A stretch of DNA of 64,000 nt from positions 141,769-205,768 of the forward strand of contig NZ_VWPH01000016.1 of assembly GCF_008630535.1 (NCBI RefSeq), given 5' to 3'. Made by a program: the position numbers and the translations under genes. Numbering within the stretch: position 1 is the first letter of the stretch; every line of letters starts with the position of its first letter. This DNA comes from Saccharopolyspora hirsuta (GTDB lineage: Bacteria; Actinomycetota; Actinomycetes; Mycobacteriales; Pseudonocardiaceae). The notes under the pieces were generated by a model. It was given only the letters and a program-made list of their open reading frames with translations. It searched no databases and was not told the DNA's origin. Below are positions 1-8,723 of the stretch, one piece after another.

Positions 1-936
1 CAACCGGCCGAGGTGGCGTTCAACCAGTTCCAGCACCAACGCCTCATCGCTGAGCAGCAGGACGCTGGGCAGGTGGTCGCCGCACCAGGTCACCCGGCGA
101 TCCGGCAGCAGCCCCTGCCGCACCAGCGCCGAGGTCCGCCTGGCCCACCGCAGCGCGTTCGGGGCGTCGTGCAACGCCACCGGCCCGGTGACCACCAGCC
201 GCCGTCCGGCGAAGGCGGAATCCCAGTCGACGACCACGTCGGCGGGGACCAGCACGCACGGCTCGCCCGCCTCCAGGTCGGCCAATCCGCCGGTCGGGAC
301 CTCGAACTCGCCCACCGGCCGGTCGGCGACCGCGACGACCACGTCCGGCGGCAGCGGCCACCGCGCGGCCACCGCCGCCTCTTCCAGCGCGGCGGCCGGT
401 GCCAACGGCTCGTCCACCAGCAGGCCGAGCAACCGGCGGCGATGACGGGCCAGCGCCCTGAGATCGACCTCGGCCGCCAGGTAACCGTCGACGGCGGAGT
501 TCGCCAGGGCGTCGACGTGGGCGATGATCTCCTCACCGAGCAGGGTCAACGTCCCGCGCGGAATCTGCGCGCGTTCGCCGACGGTCATGAACCTCCGCAG
601 GCTCAGCCGCGCCCCGATGCGGTAGGCCCGGTGCAGGCCGTCCAGGCTCCGACCGGCCAGCATCTCGTTGCGCCCCAACGCCCGGTGGGTGTGCTCGCAC
701 CGCTGTTGGGGGCTGCCGCGGGCGATGCGCTCGATGAACCCGTGCAGCGACTCCGCCACACCGCAGCTGAGCGAGCCCACCCGGTCGGGGCCGACCGGCG
801 GCCCGAGCTCGGGAATCTCGCGCCGGATCTCGTCGAGGATGCGCGCGGCCAGGTCGTCGACCTCCGGCCGGAGCAGCCCCGCCAGCCACCGCGGCAGGGT
901 CTGCACCTGTGCGATCTCGGTGGACGTCGCGCTCAT
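1..936 (-). CDS. PucR/CdaR-type transcriptional regulator, partial at the window edge
   Basis: An open frame starts with ATG at 936, with GAGGGAG about six bases upstream, and runs 312 codons without a stop to base 1, so the C-terminus lies outside the window. The visible protein is a paralogue of the two regulators at 15562-16791 and 16856-18175. Shared blocks are an N-terminal LPRWLAGLLRPEVDDL-like segment, the AYRIGARLSLRR block, an E-E-I-I-AHVD block, and the central RHRRRLLGLL segment. By alignment with those paralogues about 85-100 residues are missing, including the PucR-type helix-turn-helix. It is probably a cytoplasmic DNA-binding regulator. Its ligand and targets are unknown. It is divergent from the acyl-CoA synthetase at 1203, which is a candidate target by position only. 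Confidence 0.8.
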   Translation of the reverse strand, partial: MSATSTEIAQVQTLPRWLAGLLRPEVDDLAARILDEIRREIPELGPPVGPDRVGSLSCGVAESLHGFIERIARGSPQQRCEHTHRALGRNEMLAGRSLDGLHRAYRIGARLSLRRFMTVGERAQIPRGTLTLLGEEIIAHVDALANSAVDGYLAAEVDLRALARHRRRLLGLLVDEPLAPAAALEEAAVAARWPLPPDVVVAVADRPVGEFEVPTGGLADLEAGEPCVLVPADVVVDWDSAFAGRRLVVTGPVALHDAPNALRWARRTSALVRQGLLPDRRVTWCGDHLPSVLLLSDEALVLELVERHLGRL

Positions 937-1202
937 CGGCCACTCCCTCGGAGCCGGTCACGAACTGCCTGCTGTCGAGCAAGAAGAGCCTACTGGCGAG
1001 CACCGGGAGTCCGAACGGTCTTCTCGCGCGGCCGTCGGAGATGCTCAGCGGGAGCAGAGGAACGCCCGCCGGAATTAGCAGCGGTATCACAACAGCGGGC
1101 CCGGTGCGGAACGGGCGCTTGCCGCTTCGCACCGCAGCGGATTGAGTGGGAGGTCATCCGGGATCTCCGGGCACACCGCGCCCCACACCGATTGGACTTC
1201 CT

Positions 1203-2831
1203 GTGAACGCCTTTTCGCACGCCTGGCGCAGATCCGCGCGAACAGCTCACGGGCTGCGCGTGATGGCCCGCGCCGGAATGGTCCACGGACTCGCTCTCGG
1301 TCGAGCGCTGGGCGCGCTCAAGGAGGTGCGCCGCTGGGGGCCGCTGGTGAGCAGCGTGCGCTACTCCGCCCGCAACCACCCGGACTCGATCGCGCTCGTC
1401 GACGAGATCGGCCCGCTCACCTACCGCGAGCTCGACCTGCGGTCGACCGCGCTGGCCGCGGCCCTGCACGCGCGCGGGCTCCGCGCCGGAGCGACCGCAG
1501 CGGTGCTGTGCCGCGATCACCGCTGGATGATCGAGTCGATGCTGGCCTGCGGCAAGCTCGGCGCGCACGTGCTGCTGCTCAACACCGGGTTCGCCGGGCC
1601 GCAGCTGGCCGACGTGCTGGAACGCGAGCGGGCCGAAGTGCTCATCCACGACGAGGAGTTCACCGAGGTCACCGCCGCGGCTGGCGCCAAGCTGCCCCGC
1701 TACCTCGCTTGGCCCGGCTACGAACCCGTCCGCCCCGGGCCGCCCGCGCTGGAAACGCTGATCGCCGAGCGCCCCGAACCGAAGGCGGAGGCGCCGCCGC
1801 GGCCGGCCACCGTCGTGCTGCTGACCAGCGGCACCACCGGGTTGCCCAAGGGCGCCAAGCGGGAGGTCCGCTCCGGAACCACCGCTGCCGACTTCCTGGA
1901 CCGGATCCCGCTGCGCGCCCAGGAATGCACCTTCATCGCCGCACCGGTGTTCCACGCGATCGGATTCTCCCAGCTGACCCTGGGATTCGCCCTCGGGTCC
2001 ACTGTGGTCGTCAACCGGCGGTTCGACGCCGAGGAAGTGGCGCACGCCGTGGAGCGGAACCGGTGCTCGGCGCTGGTTCTCGTGCCGACGATGCTGCGGC
2101 GGATGCTCGATCACCACGGCGAGGCGCTGCGGGAACGGCTGGCGACCGTGCGAGTGCTGCTGGTCTCCGGGTCACCGCTGCAACCGTCGCTGGCCGAGCG
2201 GGCGCAGGAGGTGCTCGGCGACGTCCTCTACAACCTCTACGGTTCCACCGAGGCGGCCGTGGTGTCGGTGGCGACCCCGGAGGAGCTGCGCACCGCTCCG
2301 GGCACCGTCGGCCGAGCACCGCGCACCTGCGCGCTCCGGCTCTACGACGAGAGCGGAGCGGAGATCACCGAACCGGACGTGTCGGGCCGCGTCTTCGCCG
2401 GAGGCGCGCTGGCGTTCACCGGCTACACCGACGGCAACCGGGGAGCGCGCCGCAGCGGACTGGTGAGCACCGGCGATCTGGGGCACTTCGACCGCAACGG
2501 GCTGCTGTTCCTCGACGGCCGGGCCGACGACATGATCATCTCCGGTGGGGAGAACGTCTTCCCGGTCGAGGTCGAGAACCTGATCGCCCGGCACTACCAG
2601 GTCAAGGACGTCGCGGTCGTCGGGGTGCCGGACGAGGACTTCGGGCAGCGGCTGCGCGCCTTCGTCGTGCCCATCCCGGGATCCGGCCTGCGGCCCGAGG
2701 AGATCACCGACTACGTGCGCGCTTCGCTGGCCCGGCACAAGGTCCCGCGCGAGGTGGTGCTGGTCGACCAGGTGCCGCGCAACGCCACCGGCAAGGTGCT
2801 GCGGCGGGCGCTCATCGACCCGCGGCGCTGA
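1203..2831 (+). CDS. AMP-binding acyl-CoA synthetase (FadD-like)
   Basis: This is an ANL-superfamily enzyme of about 542 residues that would activate a carboxylic acid, probably a fatty acid, with ATP and couple it to CoA. The P-loop-like motif LLTSGTTGLPKGAK, the adenylate motif YGSTEA, the hinge region TGDLGHFDRNGLLFLDGR and the C-terminal acylation lysine in NATGKVLRRAL are all present, so the enzyme looks complete. The start is not certain: GTG at 1203 has no clear ribosome-binding site, and GTG 1260 or ATG 1263 would remove an Arg-rich leader without touching the domain. It sits next to the far end of a mce operon, and fadD genes are commonly associated with mce loci. The exact substrate cannot be read from the sequence. 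Confidence 0.88.
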   Translation: MNAFSHAWRRSARTAHGLRVMARAGMVHGLALGRALGALKEVRRWGPLVSSVRYSARNHPDSIALVDEIGPLTYRELDLRSTALAAALHARGLRAGATAAVLCRDHRWMIESMLACGKLGAHVLLLNTGFAGPQLADVLERERAEVLIHDEEFTEVTAAAGAKLPRYLAWPGYEPVRPGPPALETLIAERPEPKAEAPPRPATVVLLTSGTTGLPKGAKREVRSGTTAADFLDRIPLRAQECTFIAAPVFHAIGFSQLTLGFALGSTVVVNRRFDAEEVAHAVERNRCSALVLVPTMLRRMLDHHGEALRERLATVRVLLVSGSPLQPSLAERAQEVLGDVLYNLYGSTEAAVVSVATPEELRTAPGTVGRAPRTCALRLYDESGAEITEPDVSGRVFAGGALAFTGYTDGNRGARRSGLVSTGDLGHFDRNGLLFLDGRADDMIISGGENVFPVEVENLIARHYQVKDVAVVGVPDEDFGQRLRAFVVPIPGSGLRPEEITDYVRASLARHKVPREVVLVDQVPRNATGKVLRRALIDPRR

Positions 2832-2856
2832 GCGCAGCAGCCCGAAACCCGTTGCC

Positions 2857-2878
2857 GGTACCGGGAATTTCCGGTGCC
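2857..2878. terminator. Hairpin between convergent acyl-CoA synthetase and VanZ-like genes
   Basis: GGTACCGG (2857-2864) pairs with CCGGTGCC (2871-2878), with one G-U wobble, around a six-base AT-rich loop. It lies between two convergent stop codons, so it can serve either strand. No T-tract is present, as is common in high-GC actinobacteria. Confidence 0.5.
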
Positions 2879-2891
2879 AGCAGCGCCCTGT

Positions 2892-3518
2892 TCAGCGCCG
2901 TCGCGCCGGTGACCGCCGCTGCCGCTCGACCTCGGCGATGATCCAGCGCACCGGATACCCGCCGTCGTCGGCGTGGTGCTGCGCGCGCGGCACCCGGCGC
3001 CAGCGCCGGGTCAACGCACTGCCCGCAGCGGCTCCCAGCGCGTTGAGCAGCACGTCGTCGGTGGAGGTGACCCGGCCGCTGACCAGCAGCAGCTGCGTCA
3101 GCTCGATCCCGGCGGAGACCGCCAGCGCCGCCAGGAACACCTTCGGCGTGCGGCTCAGCCAGCGCACCCGCATCGGCGCCAGCACCCCGAACGGCAGCAG
3201 GAGCAGCAGGTTCCCGGTCAGCTGCAACCACGGCAGCAGGTCACCGGGCTCGGCGCGCAAGGCCACCAGCACGTCGGCGCCGGGCTGCAGTTCGATCCGC
3301 GATCCGGTCCCGGACTGCGGGGCGAACACGATGCCCCCGATGAGCACCGCGCTGTAGACCAGCGCGGCGTCCACGAACGGGTCGCGCGGCTGCGACCGAG
3401 AACCGACGAAGGTCCGCAGCACCAGCGAGACTGCGGTGGTCAGCACCGCCAGCGGAACCGGCGCGCACACCACCGGGAGGATGCCGTCCACGATCGCTGG
3501 AAGCTGGTCCACGAACAC
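2892..3518 (-). CDS. VanZ-like membrane protein
   Basis: The protein has 208 residues with a GTG start. Four or five hydrophobic segments are visible, for example PVPLAVLTTAVSLVL, LVYSAVLIGGIVFAP, LTGNLLLLLPFGVLAP and FLAALAVSAGIELTQLLL. The N-LLLLPFG, S-IELTQ and STDDVLLNALGAAAG signatures are typical of the VanZ/RDD-like family, whose members are integral membrane proteins linked to teicoplanin resistance or of unknown function. The C-terminal 30 residues are basic and presumably cytoplasmic. The gene is downstream of the mce operon on the same strand, separated by about 90 bp with a weak hairpin, and may be co-transcribed by readthrough. A resistance role is not implied by the sequence. 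Confidence 0.8.
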   Translation of the reverse strand: MFVDQLPAIVDGILPVVCAPVPLAVLTTAVSLVLRTFVGSRSQPRDPFVDAALVYSAVLIGGIVFAPQSGTGSRIELQPGADVLVALRAEPGDLLPWLQLTGNLLLLLPFGVLAPMRVRWLSRTPKVFLAALAVSAGIELTQLLLVSGRVTSTDDVLLNALGAAAGSALTRRWRRVPRAQHHADDGGYPVRWIIAEVERQRRSPARRR

Positions 3519-3610
3519 GCCCCGTCATCAGTGCCGCTCTCGAACTGCCCCCGGCCCGACTGCCGGATGACGGGCCTCGCCGCGGCCGGAGACCTCCTCC
3601 GGAGCACGCC

Positions 3611-4141
3611 TCAGCGAGCCCGCACACCGGTGATGCGCCACCTCCCGCCGATCTCCTCGGCGGTCACGCTCAGCTGCGCCCCACCCGAGCTGCTCTCCCC
3701 GGTATCCCCGCGGGTGGCGAGCTGGTCCAGGAAGACCACGACGTGCGCCCGCGATCCCTCCAGCGAGCGCACACCGGACGCTGCGACGCGGGATCTGAGC
3801 GTGAGCTGTTCCTGCTCGCGCACCGGCGCGAAGAGCCGCTCGTACTCGGCGACCGCCGGGCCCCCGAAGGCCTCGGCCACCGCGCGGCGCGTCGGCTCCG
3901 GGTCGTCGTGGCGGTAGGAGAACGCCGCCTCCAGCGCCGCGCCGACCTGATCGCGCACGGCAGCGGTGCGGGCGGCGTCGACGAGCGCCTCGTTGCCGGT
4001 ACCGCGCGGCTGCACCGCGAACCAGCAACCCAGTCCGCTGAGGACGATGGCCAGCATCGCCAGGAACTGGGAGATCCGCAGGCGCAGCAGCACGATCCCG
4101 CGCTGCGGCCACCAGTGCCCGCCCACTCCTGCTCCCCTCAT
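3611..4141 (-). CDS. Mce-associated membrane protein, distal
   Basis: This is the last gene of the mce operon (176 residues). One N-terminal membrane helix (ISQFLAMLAIVLSGLGCWF) is followed by an extracytoplasmic domain that begins with a helical segment and ends in a strand-rich part (HVVVFLDQLATRGD and a WRITGV end). This is the usual layout of Mas proteins, which stabilise MCE lipid importers. The ATG overlaps the TGA of the preceding gene (ATGA at 4138-4141), so translation is coupled. It shares its organisation and the position of its helix with the 4138-4650 product, and the pair probably arose by duplication. Confidence 0.78.
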   Translation of the reverse strand: MRGAGVGGHWWPQRGIVLLRLRISQFLAMLAIVLSGLGCWFAVQPRGTGNEALVDAARTAAVRDQVGAALEAAFSYRHDDPEPTRRAVAEAFGGPAVAEYERLFAPVREQEQLTLRSRVAASGVRSLEGSRAHVVVFLDQLATRGDTGESSSGGAQLSVTAEEIGGRWRITGVRAR

Positions 4142-4650
4142 GGTGCGGCGACGGCCACCTGGCCGATCGCGCCGAGCTTCCAGCCCGCTCCGGTGCGGAC
4201 GAGCCGCGCCTCGATGCGGTCGACCTTGCGCCCCGGCGGCGCCCCCTCCCGGGAGATCTCGACCTCCACCGAGGCGATGACCACCGCGGTCCCGGCCACC
4301 TCGTCCAGTTCGGTCACCGCCGCGTCCAGCACCCCCGCCCCGGTGGCCGCCGCCGTCCCGGCGAGCCGTCGCACGGCGTCCCCGCGCTGCCGCGCGAGAT
4401 CGTCGTGCAGCGCACCGGTCGAGATCGCCAACCAGCGGTCGAAACCCTCCTCGGCACGCCGGGAATCGAGCGTGTTGAACGCCACCACCGCCTGCTCCCC
4501 CGCTCTCAGCGCGTCGTCCCGCGCCACCTCCCGGGCTCGGGACGAGGCCCACCACGCCCATCCCGCCGTCGCGGCGAACACCGCCGACAGCACGACCAGA
4601 GCGGTGGCCACGACCACCGGCCAGCGGCTCGTCCACAGTGGAGCTCTCAT
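4138..4650 (-). CDS. Mce-associated membrane protein, proximal
   Basis: The protein has 170 residues with one membrane helix near the N-terminus (WPVVVATALVVLSAVFAATAG), then a helical linker and a small strand-rich extracytoplasmic domain ending in AGWKLGAIGQVAVAAP. This matches the Mas (Mce-associated) family, thought to act as accessory subunits of Mce lipid transporters. The start codon overlaps the stop of the last MCE gene (4647-4650, ATGA), and its own stop overlaps the next mas gene. Both junctions point to fixed stoichiometry within the transporter operon. Confidence 0.78.
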   Translation of the reverse strand: MRAPLWTSRWPVVVATALVVLSAVFAATAGWAWWASSRAREVARDDALRAGEQAVVAFNTLDSRRAEEGFDRWLAISTGALHDDLARQRGDAVRRLAGTAAATGAGVLDAAVTELDEVAGTAVVIASVEVEISREGAPPGRKVDRIEARLVRTGAGWKLGAIGQVAVAAP

Positions 4651-5753
4651 CGCGGCACCGGCACGTTCTGCGATCCCCGCACACCGGTCGGGTCGCCGTA
4701 GGGCAAGGTGCAGGCGGCGTCGAGGTTCAGCGGCGCTCCCGGCGAGACGTCGAGCCCGTCGCGGTAAGGCGTGCCCTCGTATCCGCTGTTGCAGGGCGGC
4801 GGGTCGAAGAAGGTCAACGACAGGCCGAAGTGCGCGCCGCCGGGGCGCACCGCCGACTCCCCGGCCGCGACCGCTCGCGGCCCCATCACCAGCAGCTGGC
4901 GCAACCCGGACCGGCGGATCTCGACCACGTCCGCGGTGGTCAGCAGGTTCGCCATCAGCACGCCCATCCGGGGGCCGGTGTCCCGCAGCACCGAGCTGAC
5001 CTCCCGAGCGGCTGGCGGGATCGCGGTGATCAGGCCGCGGATGTCGCCGTCGGAACGGCGCACCTGACCGGCCAGCAGCCGGGCCTGCGCGCCGAAGTCC
5101 CGGATCGCGTCGGCGTGTTCCAGCTGGGTGCGCAGCACCACCTCGGCGTCGCCGATCAGGCTGGTGGTCTGCGGCACGTGGTCGGTGGCGGCCCGGACGA
5201 ACTCGATGCCGTTGTCCAGCAGCCCCTCCAGGTGCGGCCCCGCCCCGGAGGTCGCCTCGTGCAGTTCGTCGACGACGGTGCGCAGTTCCTCCCGGGGCAC
5301 GGAGGACACGAAGGAGTCCAGGTTGGCCAGCACCGAGTCCACCGGCAGCGGGATGGCGGTGTCGCTCTCCTCGATCACCGACCCCTCCCGCAGCACCGGG
5401 CCCGAGGGGCGGCGCGGGCGCAGGTCGACGTACTGCTCCCCCGCCGCCGACCGGTTGGCCACCACCGCCTCGGTGTCGGCCGGGACCGACGTGCCGGATT
5501 CGAGGAGCAGATCGGCTTCCACCCCGGTGGCGGTCAGCCGCAGCTGCCCGACCCGGCCGACCGGCACCCCCCGGTAGGTGACCTCGGCGTTGGTGAAGAT
5601 GCCGCCGGACTTGGCGAACCGGGCGCGCACCGTGTAGCCGTCGTCGCGCACCAGCTCGTGCAGCCCCGCGTAGTTCGCGCCCACGTAGCTGACGCCGAGC
5701 AGGGCGATCACCAGGAACAGCGTGACCTGCCTGCGGACGACCCCGCTCAGCAT
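4647..5753 (-). CDS. MCE family protein, MceF position
   Basis: The protein has 368 residues with an uncleaved-looking N-terminal helix (RQVTLFLVIALLGVSYVGANYAG), then an MCE domain (about residues 40-115: GYTVRARFAKSGGIFTNAEV, VTYRGVPVGRVGQL, GEQYVDLRP) and a long helical region expected to build the lipid tunnel. A cysteine-containing C-terminal part (PPPCNSGYEGTPYRDG) is typical of actinobacterial Mce proteins. It is the sixth MCE subunit. The operon ends after it with two accessory genes. Such proteins form a hexameric periplasm-spanning conduit with MlaE-type permeases. The cargo is probably a lipid or sterol, but the sequence does not identify it. Confidence 0.9.
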   Translation of the reverse strand: MLSGVVRRQVTLFLVIALLGVSYVGANYAGLHELVRDDGYTVRARFAKSGGIFTNAEVTYRGVPVGRVGQLRLTATGVEADLLLESGTSVPADTEAVVANRSAAGEQYVDLRPRRPSGPVLREGSVIEESDTAIPLPVDSVLANLDSFVSSVPREELRTVVDELHEATSGAGPHLEGLLDNGIEFVRAATDHVPQTTSLIGDAEVVLRTQLEHADAIRDFGAQARLLAGQVRRSDGDIRGLITAIPPAAREVSSVLRDTGPRMGVLMANLLTTADVVEIRRSGLRQLLVMGPRAVAAGESAVRPGGAHFGLSLTFFDPPPCNSGYEGTPYRDGLDVSPGAPLNLDAACTLPYGDPTGVRGSQNVPVPR

Positions 5754-6742
5754 CAGCCGCCACCTCCCCCGGTCGTGCGGGCGTCGAAGTTCAGGTAGGA
5801 GTTGAGGTAGTCGCCCCGGACGGCGTTGAGCGCCTCGTCGGGGAACGGGAAGGTCAGCAGCGTCTGCATCGCCTCCGGCAGCGCCGCACCGGATTCGGCG
5901 AGCCGGCGCAGCGTCGGTTCCAGGGCGCGCAGGTCGGCGACCAGGTCGTCCTTGCCCCGGTTGACGGTGTCCACGGTGACGTCGCTGAGCTCGGCCAGCG
6001 ACTTGAGCAGGCCCACCAGCGCCTCCCGCTGCTGCGACAGCGCCGCCACGCCCGGGGGCAGATCGGTGAGCGCGGTGCGGATCAGCGGTTCCTCCCCGTC
6101 CAATGTGGCGGAGAGCCGGTTGACGCCGTCCAGCGCCCGGGTGATCTCGGCGCGGTGCTCGTCGAGCCCGCCGATGAAGGTGTCGAGGTTGCCCAGCAGT
6201 TCCCGAGCCGCGGTCTCGTTGCCGCCCAAAGCGTCGTTGAGCTCCTGGGTGATGTTCTGGATCTGGCCGATTCCGCCGCCGTTGAGCAGCAGGGACAGCG
6301 CACCGAAGACCTCCTCGACCTCCGGGCTGCGGTCGGTGCGGTCGGCGGCGATGCGCGCCCCGTCGGCGAGCTCGCCCCGCGGCGACTCCAGCTCCGGCGG
6401 CGCCAGCTCCACGAACTTCTCGCCGAGCAGGCTGGACTGGCGCAGCCGCGCGACGGCGTTGGCGGGCAGCTGGACGTCACCGTTGAGCACCAGGCCGACC
6501 AGCGCGGTGCGCCCGTCCGGCGCCAGCTCGATGCGCTCGACCTTGCCGACCGCGACGTCGGCGACCTTGACGCTGGACTGCGGCACGAGGTCGAGCACGT
6601 CGGGGAAGGCAACGGTGACCCGGTAGCCGTGGCTGCCGACGTCGGGGCCGCCCGGCAGCGGGACGTCGTAGAGCCCGTTGTGCCCGCAGCCAGCTGCGAT
6701 CAGCAGCACCAGCACCGCTACCACCGCTCGCAACCGCCGCAT
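5753..6742 (-). CDS. MCE family lipoprotein, MceE position
   Basis: The protein has 329 residues. A signal peptide ends in the lipobox LIAAGC (Cys about residue 19), so it should be lipid-anchored outside the membrane. The MceE (Lpr) subunit is the lipoprotein in classical mce operons. The MCE domain follows (RVTVAFPDVLDLVPQSSVKV, VGKVERIEL, LGEKFVELAPP), then a long coiled helical region and a glycine-rich tail. The ATG is placed directly at the stop of the previous gene (a one-base overlap in a TGATG arrangement), indicating coupled translation. Confidence 0.9.
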   Translation of the reverse strand: MRRLRAVVAVLVLLIAAGCGHNGLYDVPLPGGPDVGSHGYRVTVAFPDVLDLVPQSSVKVADVAVGKVERIELAPDGRTALVGLVLNGDVQLPANAVARLRQSSLLGEKFVELAPPELESPRGELADGARIAADRTDRSPEVEEVFGALSLLLNGGGIGQIQNITQELNDALGGNETAARELLGNLDTFIGGLDEHRAEITRALDGVNRLSATLDGEEPLIRTALTDLPPGVAALSQQREALVGLLKSLAELSDVTVDTVNRGKDDLVADLRALEPTLRRLAESGAALPEAMQTLLTFPFPDEALNAVRGDYLNSYLNFDARTTGGGGG

Positions 6743-7734
6743 CAGCGCTGCCCTCCCGCGCTCGGCAGCGGCAGGACCGGGCCCTGCGCCGCGAACTCCA
6801 GCAGGTTGCCGCGCGCCTCGATGAGCCCGGTCCGCGGGTTGTAGGCCTCGACCACGTTGGTCAGCGCGTTCGGCGCGGTGTCCAGCGCTTCGGCCACCGA
6901 CTGCTTCTGGTCGGCCAGGATCCGGCTGATCGCCGCGAGCTTGTCCACGTTGGAGTGGATCCGGCCCCGGTTGTCCCGGATGAAGTCGCGCACCGCGGTC
7001 ACCGCGTCGTCGAGCTCGGCCAGCGCGGCGCCGAGGTCGTCGCGGTCGGCGGCCAGCACCTCGGTGATCGAGGACAGCTGTTCCAGCGCGTGCCCCGCCT
7101 GCTCGTCGTTGGCGGCCAGCACCGCGGTGAAGGCGCTGAGCTCGTCCACCGTGGTGAACAGATCTCCCTTGGAGTCGTTGAGGGTCCGGGCCAGGTCGCC
7201 GAGCTGGCGGATGCTCTCGCCCAGCGGAGCGCCGTTCCCGGCCAGCGTCCGGGCGCTCTGCCGCAGCAGTTCGCTCACCGCGCCGTCGGCGTTGGCGCCC
7301 TCCGGGCCCAGCGCGGTGGTGAGCTGGTCGAGACTGGTGAACAGCTGGTCCAGCTCCACCGGGGTCGCGGTTCGGCTCACCGGGATCTGGGCGCCGTCGG
7401 GCAGTTCCGGGCCCCCGGTGCGGACGGAGGCGAGCTGGACGTAGCGGTCGGCGACGACGCTCGGCGTGACGATCAGCGCGGTGGCCTCGGCCGGTACTGG
7501 CACGTCGGCGTCCACCGTCATCGTCACCGCCACGTGATCACCGCGCGGGACCACCGAGTCCACGGTGCCCACGGTCACGCCCAGGACCCGGACGTCGGAC
7601 TGCGGGTAGATGCCGACCGCGCTGGTGAAGTGCGCGGTGATCCGCTTGCCGCCGCTGCCCGCCAGCGCGAACCAGCCCGCGCCGGCCAGCAACGCGGCCA
7701 CCGCGATCGCGATCCACCACTTCCGCCCGCGCAT
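6742..7734 (-). CDS. MCE family protein, MceD position
   Basis: The protein has 330 residues. An N-terminal membrane helix (WWIAIAVAALLAGAGWFALAG) precedes an MCE domain (ITAHFTSAVGIYPQSDVRVL, GVTVGTVDSV, VVADRYVQLAS) and about 200 residues of predicted helix and coiled coil. Start and stop overlap the neighbours by one base each, consistent with one polycistronic message. It is one of six non-identical subunits expected in the tunnel-forming hexamer. Confidence 0.9.
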   Translation of the reverse strand: MRGRKWWIAIAVAALLAGAGWFALAGSGGKRITAHFTSAVGIYPQSDVRVLGVTVGTVDSVVPRGDHVAVTMTVDADVPVPAEATALIVTPSVVADRYVQLASVRTGGPELPDGAQIPVSRTATPVELDQLFTSLDQLTTALGPEGANADGAVSELLRQSARTLAGNGAPLGESIRQLGDLARTLNDSKGDLFTTVDELSAFTAVLAANDEQAGHALEQLSSITEVLAADRDDLGAALAELDDAVTAVRDFIRDNRGRIHSNVDKLAAISRILADQKQSVAEALDTAPNALTNVVEAYNPRTGLIEARGNLLEFAAQGPVLPLPSAGGQR

Positions 7735-8723
7735 CAGCGACCTCCTGCTCTCGGCGGGGTGCAGCTCCCGGAGGGGCTGGGGACCAGCCCGCAGATGTAG
7801 GTGTCGACCCAGCGGCCGTTGCCGACGGCGTTGCCGATCATCCGGTAGAACGGCCCGGCCCGGACCAGGCTCTCGGTCAGCCTGTCCTGGTTGCGCTGCA
7901 GCACGGTGCTGACCCGCTCCAGCTGGTCGAGGGCGGGCCCCAGGGTCCGCTGGTTGTCGGCCACCAGTCCCTTGAGCTCCACGGCCAGGTTCCGGGTGCC
8001 GGTGAACAGCTTGCCGATGGCCTCGCGGCGGGCGTTGAGCTCGGTGAGCAGCCGGTCGCCGTCGCGGATCAGCGACTCGAAGGCCGCGCTGCGGTCGCCC
8101 AGCGTCGTGCTGATCCGCGCGGTGTTGTTCAGCAGGTTCGTCAGCTCCTCGTCACGGGAGGCCAGCGTGTGCGACAGCGCGGAGAGGCCGTCGAACGCCG
8201 CCCGGACGTCCTGCGGCGTCGAGGCGCTCAAGGTCGCCGACAGGGTGCGGAAGCTCTCCGCGAGCTGGGCGGTGTCGATGGCACCGGCCGCCTCGGCCAG
8301 GTCGCCGAAGGCGTCGTTGACGTCGTACGGCGAGGTGGTGCGCTCGCGCGGAATGACCTCGTCCGGGTCGAGCTCGGCCGAACCGACCGGGTCGAGCACC
8401 AGGTTCTTCTGCCCCAGCAACGTCTTGATCCTGATGGCGGCGCTGGTGCGGTCGCCCAGCCAGACGTCCTCGACGCGGAAGGCGACCCGCACCCGGTCCC
8501 CGGCCAGCGCCACGTCGCGGACCTCGCCGACCTTCACCCCGGCCACCCGCACCTCGTCGCCCGGTTTGAGCCCGGCGGCCTCGTCGAACTCGGCCGCGTA
8601 GGTGGTGCCACCGCCGATGACCGGCAGCTCGTCGGAGAAGTAGGTGCCCAGCCCCAGCAGGGTCATCAGCAGCGCGCCGACGATGCCGACGGCGACCGGG
8701 TCGCGTTGCCGGAACGACTTCAC
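7734..8723 (-). CDS. MCE family protein, MceC position
   Basis: The GTG start at 8723 was chosen because it overlaps the upstream stop (GTGA at 8720-8723) and puts the membrane helix (VAVGIVGALLMTLLGLGTYFS) at residues 8-30. A longer upstream extension would only add Arg-rich sequence overlapping the previous gene. The protein has 329 residues with an MCE domain (TYAAEFDEAAGLKPGDEVRV, GVKVGEVRDV), a helical tunnel region and a C-terminal YICGLVPSPSGSC segment. It is a structural subunit of the Mce lipid importer. Confidence 0.9.
   Translation of the reverse strand: MKSFRQRDPVAVGIVGALLMTLLGLGTYFSDELPVIGGGTTYAAEFDEAAGLKPGDEVRVAGVKVGEVRDVALAGDRVRVAFRVEDVWLGDRTSAAIRIKTLLGQKNLVLDPVGSAELDPDEVIPRERTTSPYDVNDAFGDLAEAAGAIDTAQLAESFRTLSATLSASTPQDVRAAFDGLSALSHTLASRDEELTNLLNNTARISTTLGDRSAAFESLIRDGDRLLTELNARREAIGKLFTGTRNLAVELKGLVADNQRTLGPALDQLERVSTVLQRNQDRLTESLVRAGPFYRMIGNAVGNGRWVDTYICGLVPSPSGSCTPPRAGGR

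Noticed and set aside
13..1206. 397-codon plus frame at the left edge
   Set aside because: It is antisense to the PucR-type paralogue, whose minus frame has a start, RBS and conserved blocks.
3570..3610. Terminator at the end of the mce operon
   Set aside because: The CCGGAG/CTCCGG stem is only six base pairs without a T-tract, too weak to list as a feature.
4638..5798. Plus-strand 386-codon frame opposite MceF
   Set aside because: No homology, no RBS, and it opposes a complete MCE protein.
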